Positions 10,875-21,289 of a stretch of 64,000 bases of DNA are shown here, piece after piece (positions within the stretch are counted from its first letter, which is position 1; each line of letters opens with the position of its first letter). This DNA is from Bettongia penicillata ogilbyi (Eukaryota; Chordata; Mammalia; Diprotodontia; Potoroidae). The position numbers were made by a program, and so were the translations under genes. The notes beneath the pieces are model-generated. The model had not been told where the DNA came from. It did no database searches and worked only from the letters and a program-made list of their open reading frames with translations. The DNA is taken from NCBI GenBank assembly GCA_023548195.1, contig JAJHZJ010000009.1, forward strand, positions 3,364,501 through 3,428,500, in the 5' to 3' direction.

Positions 10875-11325
10875 CACAACTGTGGAGTAAGTGGTGTTGG
10901 AAGAATGGAGCAGAGCTAGGCGAAGACCTATATAGGAATTAAAGGACCTGCTTTATCAGTCCTGGGACCATGCCTATCAAACTGTTTCTATCCCACCAAA
11001 AAAACCTTACTCTCTTTTGAATGAATGAAATCCATGCCTGAGGCTTTCCATACTGATTCTTTGAAGGTAGGGACCTTGCCTTGATGACCTTTAAGGTGAA
11101 TAAAATTTCGCTTTGGGTCCTAGAATTATCTTTATAGATATTAATTGGTATTTTATCTTAATGCCAGATATTTCCTACCCATTCTCTCCAGATTAAACTC
11201 TCCCGTGAAACTAAGAAAGACAGCTAAGTGAAAATTTTCAATACAGAGTCTGTGTCCCATAAGATAAACAATAGTCAGTCCTAGTTGTTCCCCATTTCTT
11301 TGCCAGGAGATACATTTCCTTTTCT
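10875..11325. other. unassigned intergenic sequence
   Basis: No repeat or gene recognised. It ends at the antisense L1. Confidence 0.45.
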
Positions 11326-11329
11326 TTTC

Positions 11330-12215
11330 CCTGGGATATTCACTGATTAGAAAGAGTTCAATTTCTATTTAGTGATATTTTAATTTTATACTATGCATAA
11401 ATGCAACTTGTGTTGCATTTATTTTGTTTTCTTGGTTTGGTTTAATTTACTCAGATTATTTTTGTTCATACAAAACTTCTCACATTCTTTTGAATTCTTC
11501 ACATTTGTCATTTCTTACTTTAAAGCAATATTTATTACCATATGTATCCTATGATTTCTTCAGCCATTCCCCAGTTGATGCCTTCCAACTTCATTTCCAG
11601 TTCTTTGATCCCAGAGAGTGTTGCTATGAATGTTTTTACATATATTGGACCTCTGGTTCTGTCTTCATCTTCCTTGAGATAGGTAATCAGTAGTGAGATT
11701 GCTGGCCCAAAGAATTATAATTTATTCACCTTCTCTCATATTTCCAAATTGAAATCTAGAATGGTTGGACCATTTCATAGCTATTCCAAAGGTGTCGGGG
11801 TATGCCTGACTTCCCACACAACTTGCACTTTGAGTATTTTATCATATTTGACAATTTTTATGATGTCAGGTGAAACTCTAGAGTTGTTTTAATTTGTATT
11901 TCTCTTATCAGTGACTTGGAACATGTTTTCATGTTTGCATGTGTATTTGCAATTCCTCTTTGGAAAACTTCATATCATTTGACCATTTGCCTACTGAAGG
12001 CTCTCACTGTTATATATTTGGGTCAATTCTCTATGTATTTTGTACACCAGACTTTTGTGAGTGATGTGTGATAAAAGATTGCTCCCTTCTATCTTTTCTC
12101 TTCTGTTCTATTTTCATTGATTTTATTTGTATGGATTTTTAAAAATTTTAATAAAAATTGTCTATTTAACCCTAGAATTTTATTGTCTTCATTTTAAACA
12201 GAAGAGAAAATCTAT
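11330..12215 (-). mobile_element. L1 LINE, antisense, 5'-truncated
   Basis: The plus strand is the complement of an L1 ORF2 end. It carries agccattccccagttgatgcc, 'tagttgttttaatttgtatt', ctcttatcagtgacttgga and the classic ggtcaattctctatgta region. It is more diverged than the 5641-6640 copy and its poly(A) end is worn. Confidence 0.8.
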
Positions 12216-12254
12216 AACTGACCAGATCTTCATTGTCATTACCATCATTAACAT

Positions 12255-12500
12255 TCACTTGTTCAACAACTATTTATCAGGTTCTAACAATGTATATAGA
12301 ACAGTAAGGTGCTGGGGACCAGAAAGACAATGAAAATTCAATTCCTCATGGAGCTCATTATGTGTTACAGGAGATATAACAAATAGATGAACACAGAATA
12401 ACTATAAGCAATTAGAATGAGTAAGAGCACGGTAAGTTCATTTCCCAAAGCGTGGCAAAGAAGGAGAGGTATAGTGAAAGAAATCCTTTTGGGAATGGTA
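12255..12500 (-). mobile_element. L2 LINE 3' region
   Basis: Plus strand shows the complement of the L2 3' UTR: 'caacaactatttatcaggtt', gtgctggggaccag, ttcctcatggagctcatt. The Mar1-type SINE follows directly. Confidence 0.7.
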
Positions 12501-12502
12501 AC

Positions 12503-12745
12503 GGTTGTTGCTCTTTGTCATTCAGTTGTTTTCAGTTGTGTCCAATTCTTTGTGACCCTATTTAGGGTTTTCTTGGCCAAGACATTGGAGTGATTTGCCA
12601 TTTCCTTCTCCAGTTCATTTTACAGATGAAGAAACTGAGGCAAACAGAATTAAGTGACTTGCCCAGGGTCACGCAGCTAGTCAGTGTCTGAGGCCAGAGT
12701 TGAACTCAGATCTTCCTGATTCCAGGCCTGGCACTGTATAGTGTG
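12503..12745 (-). mobile_element. Mar1-type tRNA-derived SINE with RTE-like tail
   Basis: Nearly full length. On plus it begins with a tail complement (tcattcagttg, 'ttgtgtccaattctttgtga', GGTTTTCTTGGCCAA), then TTTGCCATTTCCTTCTCCAG, the core TTTACAGATGAAGAAACTGAGG, and the tRNA head TGACTTGCCCAGGGTCACGCAGC. Such SINEs in marsupials are thought to be moved by an RTE LINE through the shared 3' tail. Confidence 0.9.
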
Positions 12746-12794
12746 TAATCTTAATTTGTTCAGCATTGTATAGATATTAAACTGTTTTACATAA

Positions 12795-12975
12795 AAGAAA
12801 TAACACAGACCAAGGTCTGAGTTCAAATTCTGATTCTGTTGCTTACTACCCGTTTAGCCTTGAGCAATTTACTTAACCTCTCTGGGTTTCAGTTACTTTA
12901 TCTGTAAAAATAAGGAGTTGAACTAGATGACTTTTAACATTTTTACCTTTTAACTTAAGATTCCTTCCAACTTTA
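12795..12975 (+). mobile_element. MIR-type SINE
   Basis: Sense: ctgagttcaaattctgattctg, tagccttgagcaatttac, TCTGGGTTTCAGTTACTTTATCTG, then an aactagatgactttt segment. Confidence 0.8.
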
Positions 12976-13004
12976 AATCAAAAATTATTTGATCTCCTTA
13001 GAAT

Positions 13005-13225
13005 CTCATCCTGGCTATATGATGTAAGAAGAGCAGGTCTCATCTCCATTTGACAGGTAAAGAAACTGAGGCTTAAGTGCTTTTTCAAACATGTTGATGA
13101 TGATGATGATGAAAAACACAATATTTTAAGGTCTGAAGGCACTGTAAATATTTTATCATACAAGTCAGTGACAGAGCTGACATTAGGACCTATGTACTCT
13201 GACTACAGCTAGAATAAAACATTTT
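13005..13225 (-). mobile_element. MIR-type SINE, interrupted by (GAT)n
   Basis: Reverse core 'tttgacaggtaaagaaactg' is followed by a GAT trinucleotide run (13095-13112) and then a worn head (acagagctgacattaggacc). The microsatellite sits where the core meets the head. Confidence 0.6.
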
Positions 13226-13349
13226 GGTCCATTAGGCAAGATTTTAAAAGCATAGTACCTCCCGTGTGTGATACTACTACTCATTGAAAATTTTGAGTCT
13301 TCACTATGATACATGCAAGTTATTACCAAATGATGGCGCTGCATGTTAT

Positions 13350-13620
13350 GGGTCAAGAACTACGTGTGTTTGTTATTATTTCTTGGTATCCTATAATGTC
13401 ATTTGATTTATCTTGCCCAGTTCTAGTTTTCAAGGAGTTATTTTCTTCCTCAAGATTTTGAACCTCTTTTTCCAATTGATCAACTTTTTTTTCATAATTT
13501 TCTTGGATTGCTTTTGGGTTTTTTCTTAATTTTTTTCTCCATCTCTCTATTTGATTTTTTAATTCCTTTTTAAGTTCTTTCAAGAACTCTTTTGGGGTTT
13601 GAAAAAAATTCCTGTTAAAA
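13350..13620 (-). pseudogene. LINE ORF1-like coiled-coil relic
   Basis: A 76-residue minus-strand frame (13353-13583) is rich in K, E, N and Q with heptad-like spacing: QIERWRKKLRKN, ENYEKKVDQLEKEVQNLEEE. This resembles the N-terminal coiled coil of an L1-type ORF1 protein. No RRM or C-terminal domain follows. The frame stays open upstream on the minus strand beyond the first Met (toward 13620). A different coiled-coil source cannot be excluded. Confidence 0.5.
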
Positions 13621-14125
13621 GCTGTCCCTCATTTTGACCCTCTTGTGTACTGCTCTCTAGGCTACTTCCTCAGCCTTGCTCTCCTTCAGTTTTTGGTTTT
13701 TCTCTTGACTCACACAATGTACAGGACTCTTTCTGTTATGCCTCTCTGAGTTTGACTGTATTTGATGTCAAAACACCAAAGGATGCTAGTGAGGGAAACT
13801 TCTTGGACACGGGCATCAGGATAAGAGAAAAGGAAATTGATCCCTGTGTGCCCACCCAGAACAGGGATCAAATAGTGCTATGAGTATGGTATTCTGACCC
13901 TGCCCAGAAGTGTCCTCTGTAGTCCTGCTCCCTTATTCAGTGACTAAAGCTTTGGTCTTATAACTAGTATGGTCCAGTCTGCGGGCAGAGACTCAAACTC
14001 TCTGTGAAAGTCTTACTGGCCTTTTACTGGCAAGTTATTGTTTTTGTGCTGGAAGCAGAGAATCCCATTTGGGAGCAAACCTCTCCCCTCCCCCTCATCT
14101 CTTACATCTGCCTTCTCTATTCACC
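13620..14125. other. sequence adjoining the coiled-coil relic, unassigned
   Basis: If the relic is L1, this would be its 5' UTR or ORF1 start read on minus, but I cannot confirm that. No gene is visible. Confidence 0.35.
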
Positions 14126-14129
14126 TATC

Positions 14130-14725
14130 ACTTTAGCTCAGGTTCTTGCCACCCTTTACCTGGTTTAAGGAAGCAGTCTCTTGATGGACTTCCAGTCTCT
14201 TTTCTTTCCAACCCAACCTCCAGTCAAATTTCCAAATTGATCCTGTGATTTCATCAATGTGGATATATACTCTCTGATGATAATTCAGATTGGAGCTCAT
14301 CCATCCATTTCTGTCAATCTGCCCCACTTTCTGTTCCTTCTATATCCCGTTCCATCTCCCACCTCAATTCCTTTGCATAGGCTGTCCCTCATACCAGGAA
14401 TATTCTTTCTTCTCACTTCCAGCTCTTAGAATCCCTGGTTCCCTTCAAGATTCAGCTTACATGCCATCCCCCACTATCCATGCAGCTCATCTACATCTTT
14501 CCAGTGGTTGTAACCTACAGTCCCATCACCACCATTAGAATTATTTTGTATTGACTTTGTTATGTATGTCATTACAGATCTATGTACTTGCTGTCCCCAT
14601 CCAATGCCCAGTAGAATATAAGCTCTTTGAAGACAAAGGTTCTCTTTATTTTTTCTTTGTATCCCTAGTAGAGAAACTCTCATGTATTAGGCATTTGATA
14701 AATGCTTATTGAAATGAATTGAATT
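14130..14725 (+). mobile_element. L2 LINE 3' region
   Basis: Sense L2: tttgcataggctgtccctcatacc, 'agaatccctggttcccttca', agattcagcttacatgcc, agaatataagctctttgaag, then catttgataaatgcttattg and GAATTGAATT at the terminus. It covers the ORF2 end and all of the 3' UTR. Confidence 0.85.
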
Positions 14726-15015
14726 AAAAAAGATCATTCAAGGCCCTCCATTAATTGACACTCCATTACCTATACACACTTTTCTCCTGATACTTCCCAA
14801 CATGCACCAGCCAGGTATATCCCTACCTCTGAAGCTCCAATTATGCTGTTTCTCCTCTCCAACCTAGAATGAGAACCCTGTCCCTTCTTACCCTATCCAA
14901 ATTCTAGCCTACCTTCAAGACTTAGCCCAAGTCCATGAAGACCTTCCTCATTCAGCATTCACTCTCTTCTGACTAATACAGTCCTTATAGTCTTTAAAGT
15001 ATAACCTAACATTTC
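14726..15015 (+). mobile_element. second L2 LINE fragment
   Basis: Starts again at an internal L2 point (ttcaaggccctccattaatt) after the end of the previous copy. It runs through cctaccttcaagacttagcccaag and gaccttcctcattcagc. It is therefore a separate insertion, or a duplication of L2, in the same orientation. Confidence 0.7.
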
Positions 15016-15239
15016 ACTATGCATTCATACTTCACCATAGAGCCCAAGCTGGGGACGGGACACAGTGGGTTACATAATACCACTTTTACCAGTTTGAAAG
15101 ACCTATGATTTCTTTACTGTGGGTGATGCTCTTGCCAATGTACAATACACCTTTTTCAAATACCACCTAATTAGACAGTTTCATTAGTTGCTGGGGACAA
15201 AATAATATTCATTATTTGTGGGTCAGCCTTCTAGTAATG

Positions 15240-15335
15240 AGTTTCATTTCTTTAAGCCCCAGTTTCCTCATCTATAAAATAAAGAGATTTGACTAGATGA
15301 CTTCTAAGATCCCTTTTAGCTCTCCTAAAGTCCTA
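15240..15335 (+). mobile_element. MIR-type SINE tail half
   Basis: Sense: aagccccagtttcctcatctataaaat, gactagatgacttctaagatccctttt. The head is missing. Confidence 0.7.
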
Positions 15336-15634
15336 AATTAACCAGTCCAATACTTGGACAAGATACATACAATCTGTAATTATGGGGCTCCTACTCAAAG
15401 CCTTTCTGGGTGGTGGAAGGAGGTAAGCGGGGAGGGTGGGGGTGTCCACTGTATATCCCAAAATGACAATGATACAAACACAAGATCTATCAATAAAGGA
15501 GCTTCCAGAACACATACTCTATTCACTTAGTCCTTAAGAACTCAGTCACTCCCATGAGGCAGTGGAGTAGGATTCAAGTATGAATGATTCTATACTGTCA
15601 ACGTGTTATTTCTGAATTGCTTCCTGCGGTATTC

Positions 15635-15735
15635 AACAAACATCAAACACCAGCTATGGGTGAGGCACTGTCCTAGGTGCTAGGTTTGCAAAAATAGCTA
15701 TGACATAGATTACTCTCAAATATCTTACACTCTAA
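15635..15735 (-). mobile_element. L2 LINE 3' fragment
   Basis: Complement of the L2 3' end: tgggtgaggcactgtcctagg, tgctaggtttgc. It abuts a sense L2 3' end, giving an inverted pair. Confidence 0.6.
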
Positions 15736-15870
15736 TATTTTTATCTTTCTGATTAGACTATGAGCTGCCTAAAGATAGGGACAATATCTTACGATTTTTC
15801 TCATGTCCCATTGTGCCTAGCATAGTGCTGGGGTATAGGAGTGCACTGACCTTACATTCATTCATTTGTA
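15736..15870 (+). mobile_element. L2 LINE 3' terminus
   Basis: Sense: 'gattagactatgagctgcct', aaagatagggaca, attgtgcctagcatagtgctgg. It forms the other arm of the inverted L2 pair. Confidence 0.7.
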
Positions 15871-15984
15871 TTACAATCTTATGTGATTTGAAACAGAAAC
15901 CAGGTGAGCAAAGAAACCCTTGACTCTCCCTCCAATTCTCTCTGGTTCTTCAGACAGCCTGTATACCAACTACAGTTTAAATGC

Positions 15985-16345
15985 GTTGGAAAATTATGTC
16001 AAGAGGAAAGAGTTTAATTCTAGCACCCTTTAGGGAAACCTTCTTTTAGGAATAAAACGCACTGCTTCTGCCTGGAAATCATTCTCCATGTCTCTGGACT
16101 CATGAATCACTGTTTATTTTGCAGGTTACTCCAGCTGTTTAAAAAAATAATAATAGGAAAAAAAATATCCAGCTGGGTTTTTCCCCTCAATTAGCATACC
16201 AATAACAGAATCTTTTTGTATATCTGCTAGCAGGTTAACATAGACGCCAGCCACATGTAGGGTGCTGATGGATCTGTAATTCATACCCAGCTGCAAATCC
16301 GGCAAAAAGTTCAAATACTTAATAGCCAAGACAGGGTGGAACTAG
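15985..16345. promoter_or_regulatory. candidate conserved non-coding element
   Basis: About 360 bases without repeat signature. It has an intact-looking AT/GC mosaic, homeodomain-type cores (CAATTAGCATACC near 16189, CTGTAATTCA near 16275) and an E-box pair (CAGCTG at 16131 and CAGCTG at 16170). Such blocks are often deeply conserved, but no alignment was possible. Confidence 0.35.
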
Positions 16346-17110
16346 GTTTCTCATCTGGACTTAATAATGGTAGTGTTGTTAAGGGCCTCAGGCAATGGTG
16401 AAACTGGTTTCAGTGCTCATGTCAGATTTTGCCCTGAGGATTTTAGTCAATCCTTCATACCAGCTCTGAGTCAGTAACCCTTCCCTTTAAATTGCTTCAG
16501 ACTGTGCACTAGGGTGCCACAGCATATGGGCACATGCAGATTTTTTTTTTCTCTGTGCTTCATCCACTCTTTTCTAGCCCTCCCTTTATCCATCCAACTC
16601 TACACATCACTGTTATTTCCAGCTCACTGGTCCTGGCTGTTTTAAAGAGGGAGAGCGGCATCTGTAACATCTCTCCTCTTCTCCAGTGTCACCGGGCCGT
16701 TGGCCAAATAGCCCCATCAACTACCTCCCTCCCTTCCTAGAGTCTAAAGACCCCCTCTGCCCTATATACAAACCTTTCTCACAGTCCATATGTGGGAACT
16801 GGGATGTGCCATGGGAACTGTAATACTGGAGAGTACTTCCTCCAGGGTAATTGTCAATTAACTCCCACTCAAAATCAACTCCCCCCACCCTATCACACCA
16901 ACCTTGATTATTTATGTCAGGGAGTTTTATTCTCCCTTATCTCATAGATTTGGCCTGCTTCCTGCACAGAAAGGGCTGTTGTGGTGCCTGGGAGAGAGAT
17001 CAGGCCCTAGGGGCAGCAGATGTAGAAATCCAGGTTCCTTCTCCCCTAGGAATGACATAAACCAGACACTAGTACCTCTCTACATGAGGTTTGACTTTTC
17101 TTGAAAAAGG
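16345..17110. other. unassigned intergenic sequence
   Basis: No gene or repeat recognised. It is pyrimidine-rich with a short T run (16542-16550). Short open frames are not protein-like. Confidence 0.45.
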
Positions 17111-17114
17111 TCAT

Positions 17115-17325
17115 AAGTCTTCAGAATCATAGCATTTAGGGAGAGAAGGGGCTTCCAATATCATCTAGTCCAACAGGCTCATTTTACAGATGAGGAAACT
17201 GAGTCTCGCAGAAGTGATGTTACTTGCCCAACTCCATACTAGTAGGAAGTGAATCCAGAGCTGGAATTTGAACCCAGACTCCAGATTCTAGATCCTCTCC
17301 TCTTTCTACTACACTATATTGATGT
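17115..17325 (-). mobile_element. MIR-related SINE
   Basis: Reverse element starting with 'cagaatcatagcatttaggg' and catctagtccaacaggctc, then TTTTACAGATGAGGAAACTGAG and ATTTGAACCCAGACTCC. The leading block is the long-tail variant common in marsupials. Confidence 0.8.
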
Positions 17326-17329
17326 GAAA

Positions 17330-17620
17330 TGTCAAGCCCCAAGAGTTCAGTTCTCTTTGTACATGGACTTTTTTCTCCATTTGCTCTGCCTCCTCTCCAT
17401 CCACCACTTTTAGAAAAACAACTCTGCCCTCATTTCCCACATTCACTTTAAAAAATCAGATGTGGTCTTTCAGTCTCTAGGGAAAGAGACACATAGGGAA
17501 GGAAACAGCTGATTTTTCCATGCCTACACAAACCCAACTGCCTTCTAGGATCTGAGAAAGGTAAATAAACCAGGCATTGAGTCCCAGGATTAGAACTCTC
17601 AGGAGGAGGACTCAGCTTTG
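17330..17620. other. unassigned intergenic sequence
   Basis: Nothing recognisable between two SINEs. Confidence 0.4.
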
Positions 17621-17624
17621 GAGT

Positions 17625-17790
17625 AAGAAGAGTTTATACACTGCTTTGAGGTTTGCAAAACACTTTAACACACATTACCTCATTTGATTCTGGCAACAAG
17701 ACCAAGAGGTAGATAATTATAAGGATTCCTGTTCCCATTTTACAGACAAATTTATAACTGTCCTACTTGGCATGGACGTAGGACCTTTCT
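17625..17790 (-). mobile_element. MIR/THER1-type SINE tail half
   Basis: Reverse: tttgaggtttgcaaaacacttt, ATTACCTCATTTGATTCTGGCAACAAG, CCCATTTTACAGACAAA. The head is lost. Confidence 0.75.
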
Positions 17791-17889
17791 TCCAAATAGG
17801 AATTTCTAGCAGTGCTGTACTTTTTAGATAGTCATGCAAAGTCTTGAAGCCATGCCCATTTTTAAAGAAGGCAAAGGCTCCCATTACTC

Positions 17890-18160
17890 CTACTTTAAAG
17901 ATGAAGAAACTGAGGTTTGCTGTTTAGTCATTTCAGCTGAGCCTGAGTCTTCATGACCTCATTGGGGGTTTTCTTGGCAGAGATACTGGAATGGTTTGCC
18001 ATTTCCTTCTACAGCTCATTTTACAGATGAGGAAACTGAGGCAAACAGGGTGAAGTGATTTGCTCAGGGTCACACAGGTAATAATTCTGAGGCCAGATCT
18101 GAAGTACAGAAGATAACTTTTCCTGACTCTAGGTCCCGGCATCTATCTAATGTTATAGGC
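17890..18160 (-). mobile_element. Mar1-type SINE, near full length
   Basis: Plus strand: ttgctgtttagtcatttcagctgag, 'gggggttttcttggcagaga', TGGTTTGCCATTTCC, TTTACAGATGAGGAAACTGAGGC, GTGATTTGCTCAGGGTCACAC, then a worn head (GACTCTAGGTCCCGGCATC). A short MIR core scrap precedes it. Confidence 0.88.
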
Positions 18161-18204
18161 TGGCTGCCAAAAAACAGAGGCCTAGCCACAACTATAAAGA
18201 TTGA

Positions 18205-18285
18205 TTTGGTTAAAAGAGTGCTGGACTTTGGAGTTGAGTGATAGGAATTTAAAACCCACCTCTGACACTTAGGACCCTAGGTATA
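18205..18285 (+). mobile_element. MIR-type SINE head fragment
   Basis: Sense: gtgctggactttggagttgag, then aatttaaaacccacctctgacactta. Confidence 0.6.
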
Positions 18286-18374
18286 GGGCTGGAGGAAATC
18301 TTAGTGCTCATAATCCTTCCATTTTTAAGTGATCACCATCACTATCATCATTGATAATAATAACAGTAGCAATA

Positions 18375-18608
18375 CTTCTTTATCAATTTTTAAGGTTTAC
18401 CAAGTATTTTTACAAATATCTCATTTTTTCCGCGTAACCTTGGGAGGCAGGTGCTATTATCTTCATTTTGTATATGAGGAAACTGAGTCATAGGGAAGTA
18501 AAGTGACTTGCCCAGGGTCATGCTACATGCTAGGGAGTTTCTGAGGCTGGATTTGAAACTCAGTTTTCCTGACTTTAAATCCAGCACTCTATCCACTATG
18601 CCTCCTAA
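18375..18608 (-). mobile_element. MIR/THER1-type SINE
   Basis: Reverse and almost complete: tttttaaggtttaccaagta, AGGCAGGTGCTATTATC, TATATGAGGAAACTGAGTC, AAAGTGACTTGCCCAGGGTCA, CCAGCACTCTATCCACTATGCC. Confidence 0.85.
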
Positions 18609-18649
18609 ATGCAGAGGCAGGCTCAGTGAGATGAAGGCAGAAATTCCAT

Positions 18650-18905
18650 TGGTGCAAGCCCAGAGTCAGGAAGACCTGAGTTCAAATGTCATCTCTACAC
18701 TTAGATGACCCTAGGCAAGTCACTTAGCCTACCTCAGTTTACTTAACTATGAAATGGGGATAATAATAACACCTACCTGCCAGGGTGTTATGAGGATCGA
18801 TTGAGATAGCCCATGTGAAGTGCTATGCTTAAAAGTGCTATATAAATGATAGCTACTATTTTTATTATTAGCTATATAAATGTTAGCTATTATTACTATT
18901 TACAG
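18650..18905 (+). mobile_element. MIR/THER1-type SINE
   Basis: Sense and well preserved: 'cagagtcaggaagacctgag', ttcaaatg box B, ccctaggcaagtcactt, GAAATGGGGATAATAATAACACC, TATGAGGATCGATTGAGATAG, ending in a tattatta tail. Confidence 0.88.
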
Positions 18906-18914
18906 TCATACAAC

Positions 18915-19265
18915 TAGTCAATGTAGCCCAATGAAAAGGGCCCTAGATCTCTACTCAAAGGATGTGAATTCCAGTTCTGACTGATACTCGTTACCCTCAG
19001 GACTTCAGGCAAATTATTTGCCCTCTCTAGCAAGCCTCAGTATCTGCAAAATGAAGGGGCTATATGAGGTGATCTCTGAGAACCTTTGTGGCTATGATAC
19101 TAAATGCTAGAGTCAGGACAGGGGGCCAAGTATCTCCAAACCCCAACATCCAGCACTCTTTCCATTATGCGTCCAAGGCCTCAGTTTCCCCATCTGTAAA
19201 GTCAGACACACAGAAATAATCTAACTCAAATTAGGCAACTTTGCAAAGCACAAAGTCTTTAAAAA
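18915..19265 (+). mobile_element. two MIR-type SINE pieces in tandem
   Basis: The first (to about 19130) has gggccctagatctctac, gtgaattccagttctgactg and 'tatctgcaaaatgaaggggc'. The second is only a tail half (ggcctcagtttccccatctgtaaag). They may be two insertions or one disrupted element. Confidence 0.6.
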
Positions 19266-19269
19266 CTCC

Positions 19270-19735
19270 TAGGACTATTTGGGAGAAAGGTGTTATGTCC
19301 ATGCCAAGTAGGACAGCTATGAATGCTAAATGTTCTCATTACACAGTTACCCTCCAGCAAGGGTGGTAATAAATGCCAGCTTTATTGGGAATCAGCTGGT
19401 TACACTTAAGCTCTATTCCCCTCCTCTCATCTTCCCTTTCCCTCACCAGCCTCCCCTCTGCCTCCCTCCAGTCTCTAAGCCTTCAATGTCTCCTTCTTGT
19501 TATCTGAATTTGCCTATAAAGTCACTCTGGAGTCTCCACTGGCGTTTTTTTAACTTTAAAACACGTTAATTCCTTTTCAGCTTTGAGATCCAGTGATTTC
19601 TTCCTCTTCCTCCACCATATTCTCCCATGATGCTTTTCATATTTAAAAATATATTTCCTATTCAAACACCACTTTTAAAACCTGACTCCTAAAACAAACA
19701 AACCAAACAAAACAATAAAACCTAACTCCTCTGTC
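19270..19735. other. unassigned intergenic sequence
   Basis: No clear repeat. There is a pyrimidine-rich stretch at 19415-19475 and an AAAC-rich patch at 19693-19722. A 79-codon open frame at 19330-19569 is low-complexity pyrimidine translation. Confidence 0.4.
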
Positions 19736-19739
19736 CACT

Positions 19740-19965
19740 TTCCCAGGACAGAAAAATAGGAGTTCAAATCTGACCTAAGATGCTTAGTGACCTTGGGCAA
19801 GTCACCTAACTGCTAACTGCCTCAGTTTTCTCAACTATTAAAAAAATGGTCATAATAAAAGCATCTACTTCCCAGGGGTTATTATGAAGATCAATTGAGA
19901 TAATGGGTACAGCATAAAGTGCCGGGAACATAGTAGTGGCTTACTAAATGTTTGATCTTTCTCCC
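19740..19965 (+). mobile_element. MIR-type SINE
   Basis: Sense: ggagttcaaatctgacctaag, accttgggcaagtcacc, TGCCTCAGTTTTCTCAACTATT, GTTATTATGAAGATCAATTGAGATAATG, cgggaacatagtagtggctt. Confidence 0.85.
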
Positions 19966-20289
19966 ATACCCTTGTGGATCTCTCTACAGGATCCCCGCAG
20001 CTTCCAGTACATAGGAAACACTTAGTATTTGGGTGATAACAGAGCAGTCCATTCAGAAGTTCAGCACCTTCAATATTCAGCACCTACAATATTGTAGATG
20101 CCTTGATCAATTATGTGCCAATTGAATTCAGCTTTTCTTGTACTGCTGCTCCGCTGGTTCATTTCTTCTAGTTCTTAATGTTTTGGATCCATATGAAATG
20201 TAAACATCTTTTTCTTCCCTTTCCTAATTTCCTCCCCCTACAAAAGTATAAATGAAACATCCCAAATTTGCTTTGAGGTTTAAAGACTG

Positions 20290-20430
20290 TCCAGGATCCA
20301 ACTGTTTCCTTCAGAGCGAGGACCATGCCTTGTTCATCCTGGTATGCTTCACCACACCAGGTCTGGATACGTATCAGGTAACCACATGTGATAAATGAAT
20401 GATCATGAATGAATGTCATTACTGAAGGAA
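20290..20430 (+). mobile_element. L2 LINE 3' terminus
   Basis: Sense: 'cttcagagcgaggaccatgc', cttgttcatcctgg, then a gataaatgaatgatcatgaatgaatg terminal repeat. Confidence 0.6.
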
Positions 20431-20574
20431 CAAACACAAGAATAAATAGGCTTGAGTAACTGGAAAAAGAAAAAAAAATTAGGAAAATAGTTAGAAATGT
20501 CACCAAAAGGATTAAGGAAGCATTGAGGACAGGCATCTGTGCCTGGAATTTTACAGAATGTTGAAAAGGTACTG

Positions 20575-20920
20575 ATAGCAGCTCTTTGTGTGGTGGCAAA
20601 GAATTATAAATTGAGGGGATGCCCATCAATGGGGGAACAGCTAAGCAAATTGTGGTATATGATTGTAGTGGAATGTTATTGCACTATAAGAAACAATGGA
20701 TAGGATGCTCTCGGAAAAACATGGACAGACCTTTATGAACTGATAACAAAGTACAGTGAGTAGAACCAGGAGATTATTGTATACATTAACAGTAACATTG
20801 TTAAGATGTGGAACAGCTGTGGAAAGACTTAGCTACTCTGATCCATCCAAGTATCCAACCAAAGCAATTCTGAAGGACTCATGATAATAAATGCTATCCG
20901 CTAAGGATAGCATGGGGGAA
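20575..20920 (+). mobile_element. L1 LINE 3' end
   Basis: Sense ORF2 C-terminus: 'gtggcaaagaattataaatt', gatgcccatcaatggggg, caaattgtggtatatgattgtag, atggacagacctttatgaactg, agtagaaccaggag. It encodes WTDLYE-like and NQE-like residues between stops, then the 3' UTR gaaggactcatgataataaatgctatcc. The (GA)n tract follows directly. Confidence 0.85.
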
Positions 20921-21022
20921 CAGAGAAGGGGAGAGAAAGGGAGGACAGAGAGAGAGAGAAAAGGAGAGAGAGAGAGACAGATACAGAGAGAGAGACAGAG
21001 AGACAGAGACAGAGACAGAGAT

Positions 21023-21082
<60 letters not shown>
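20921..21082. repeat. (GA)n polypurine tract
   Basis: About 160 bases of almost pure purine on plus, with short gaca/gata interruptions. It ends in about 20 perfect GA units (21043-21082). Both strands give long fake open frames of RE or SL repeats. Mirror-symmetric polypurine runs of this length can form triplex (H-DNA). Confidence 0.95.
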
Positions 21083-21083
<1 letters not shown>

Positions 21084-21289
21084 TGATGAACTCGGTGCAA
21101 ATCGAAGTATAATTTTTTCACTTTCAAAGTGCTTGCTGATTGACTAACTGTGGGCTTGAATAACCACCACTTTTCCCCTCCCTAGCAGACCTTAGAGTTA
21201 TCAGATCTGACCTGCTGGCTTACAGATGAGAACAGGAGACCTTTAAACTTGAATAACATTTAAATTTTCCAGTCTCCTCCCACCCCTGC

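Noticed and set aside
20168..20629. 153-codon minus-strand frame with hydrophobic stretch
   Set aside because: Overlaps L2 and antisense L1; the hydrophobic run is translation of an A-rich plus strand, not a membrane protein.
20891..21127. Arg/Glu and Ser/Leu repeat proteins on both strands
   Set aside because: Pure translation of the (GA)n tract.
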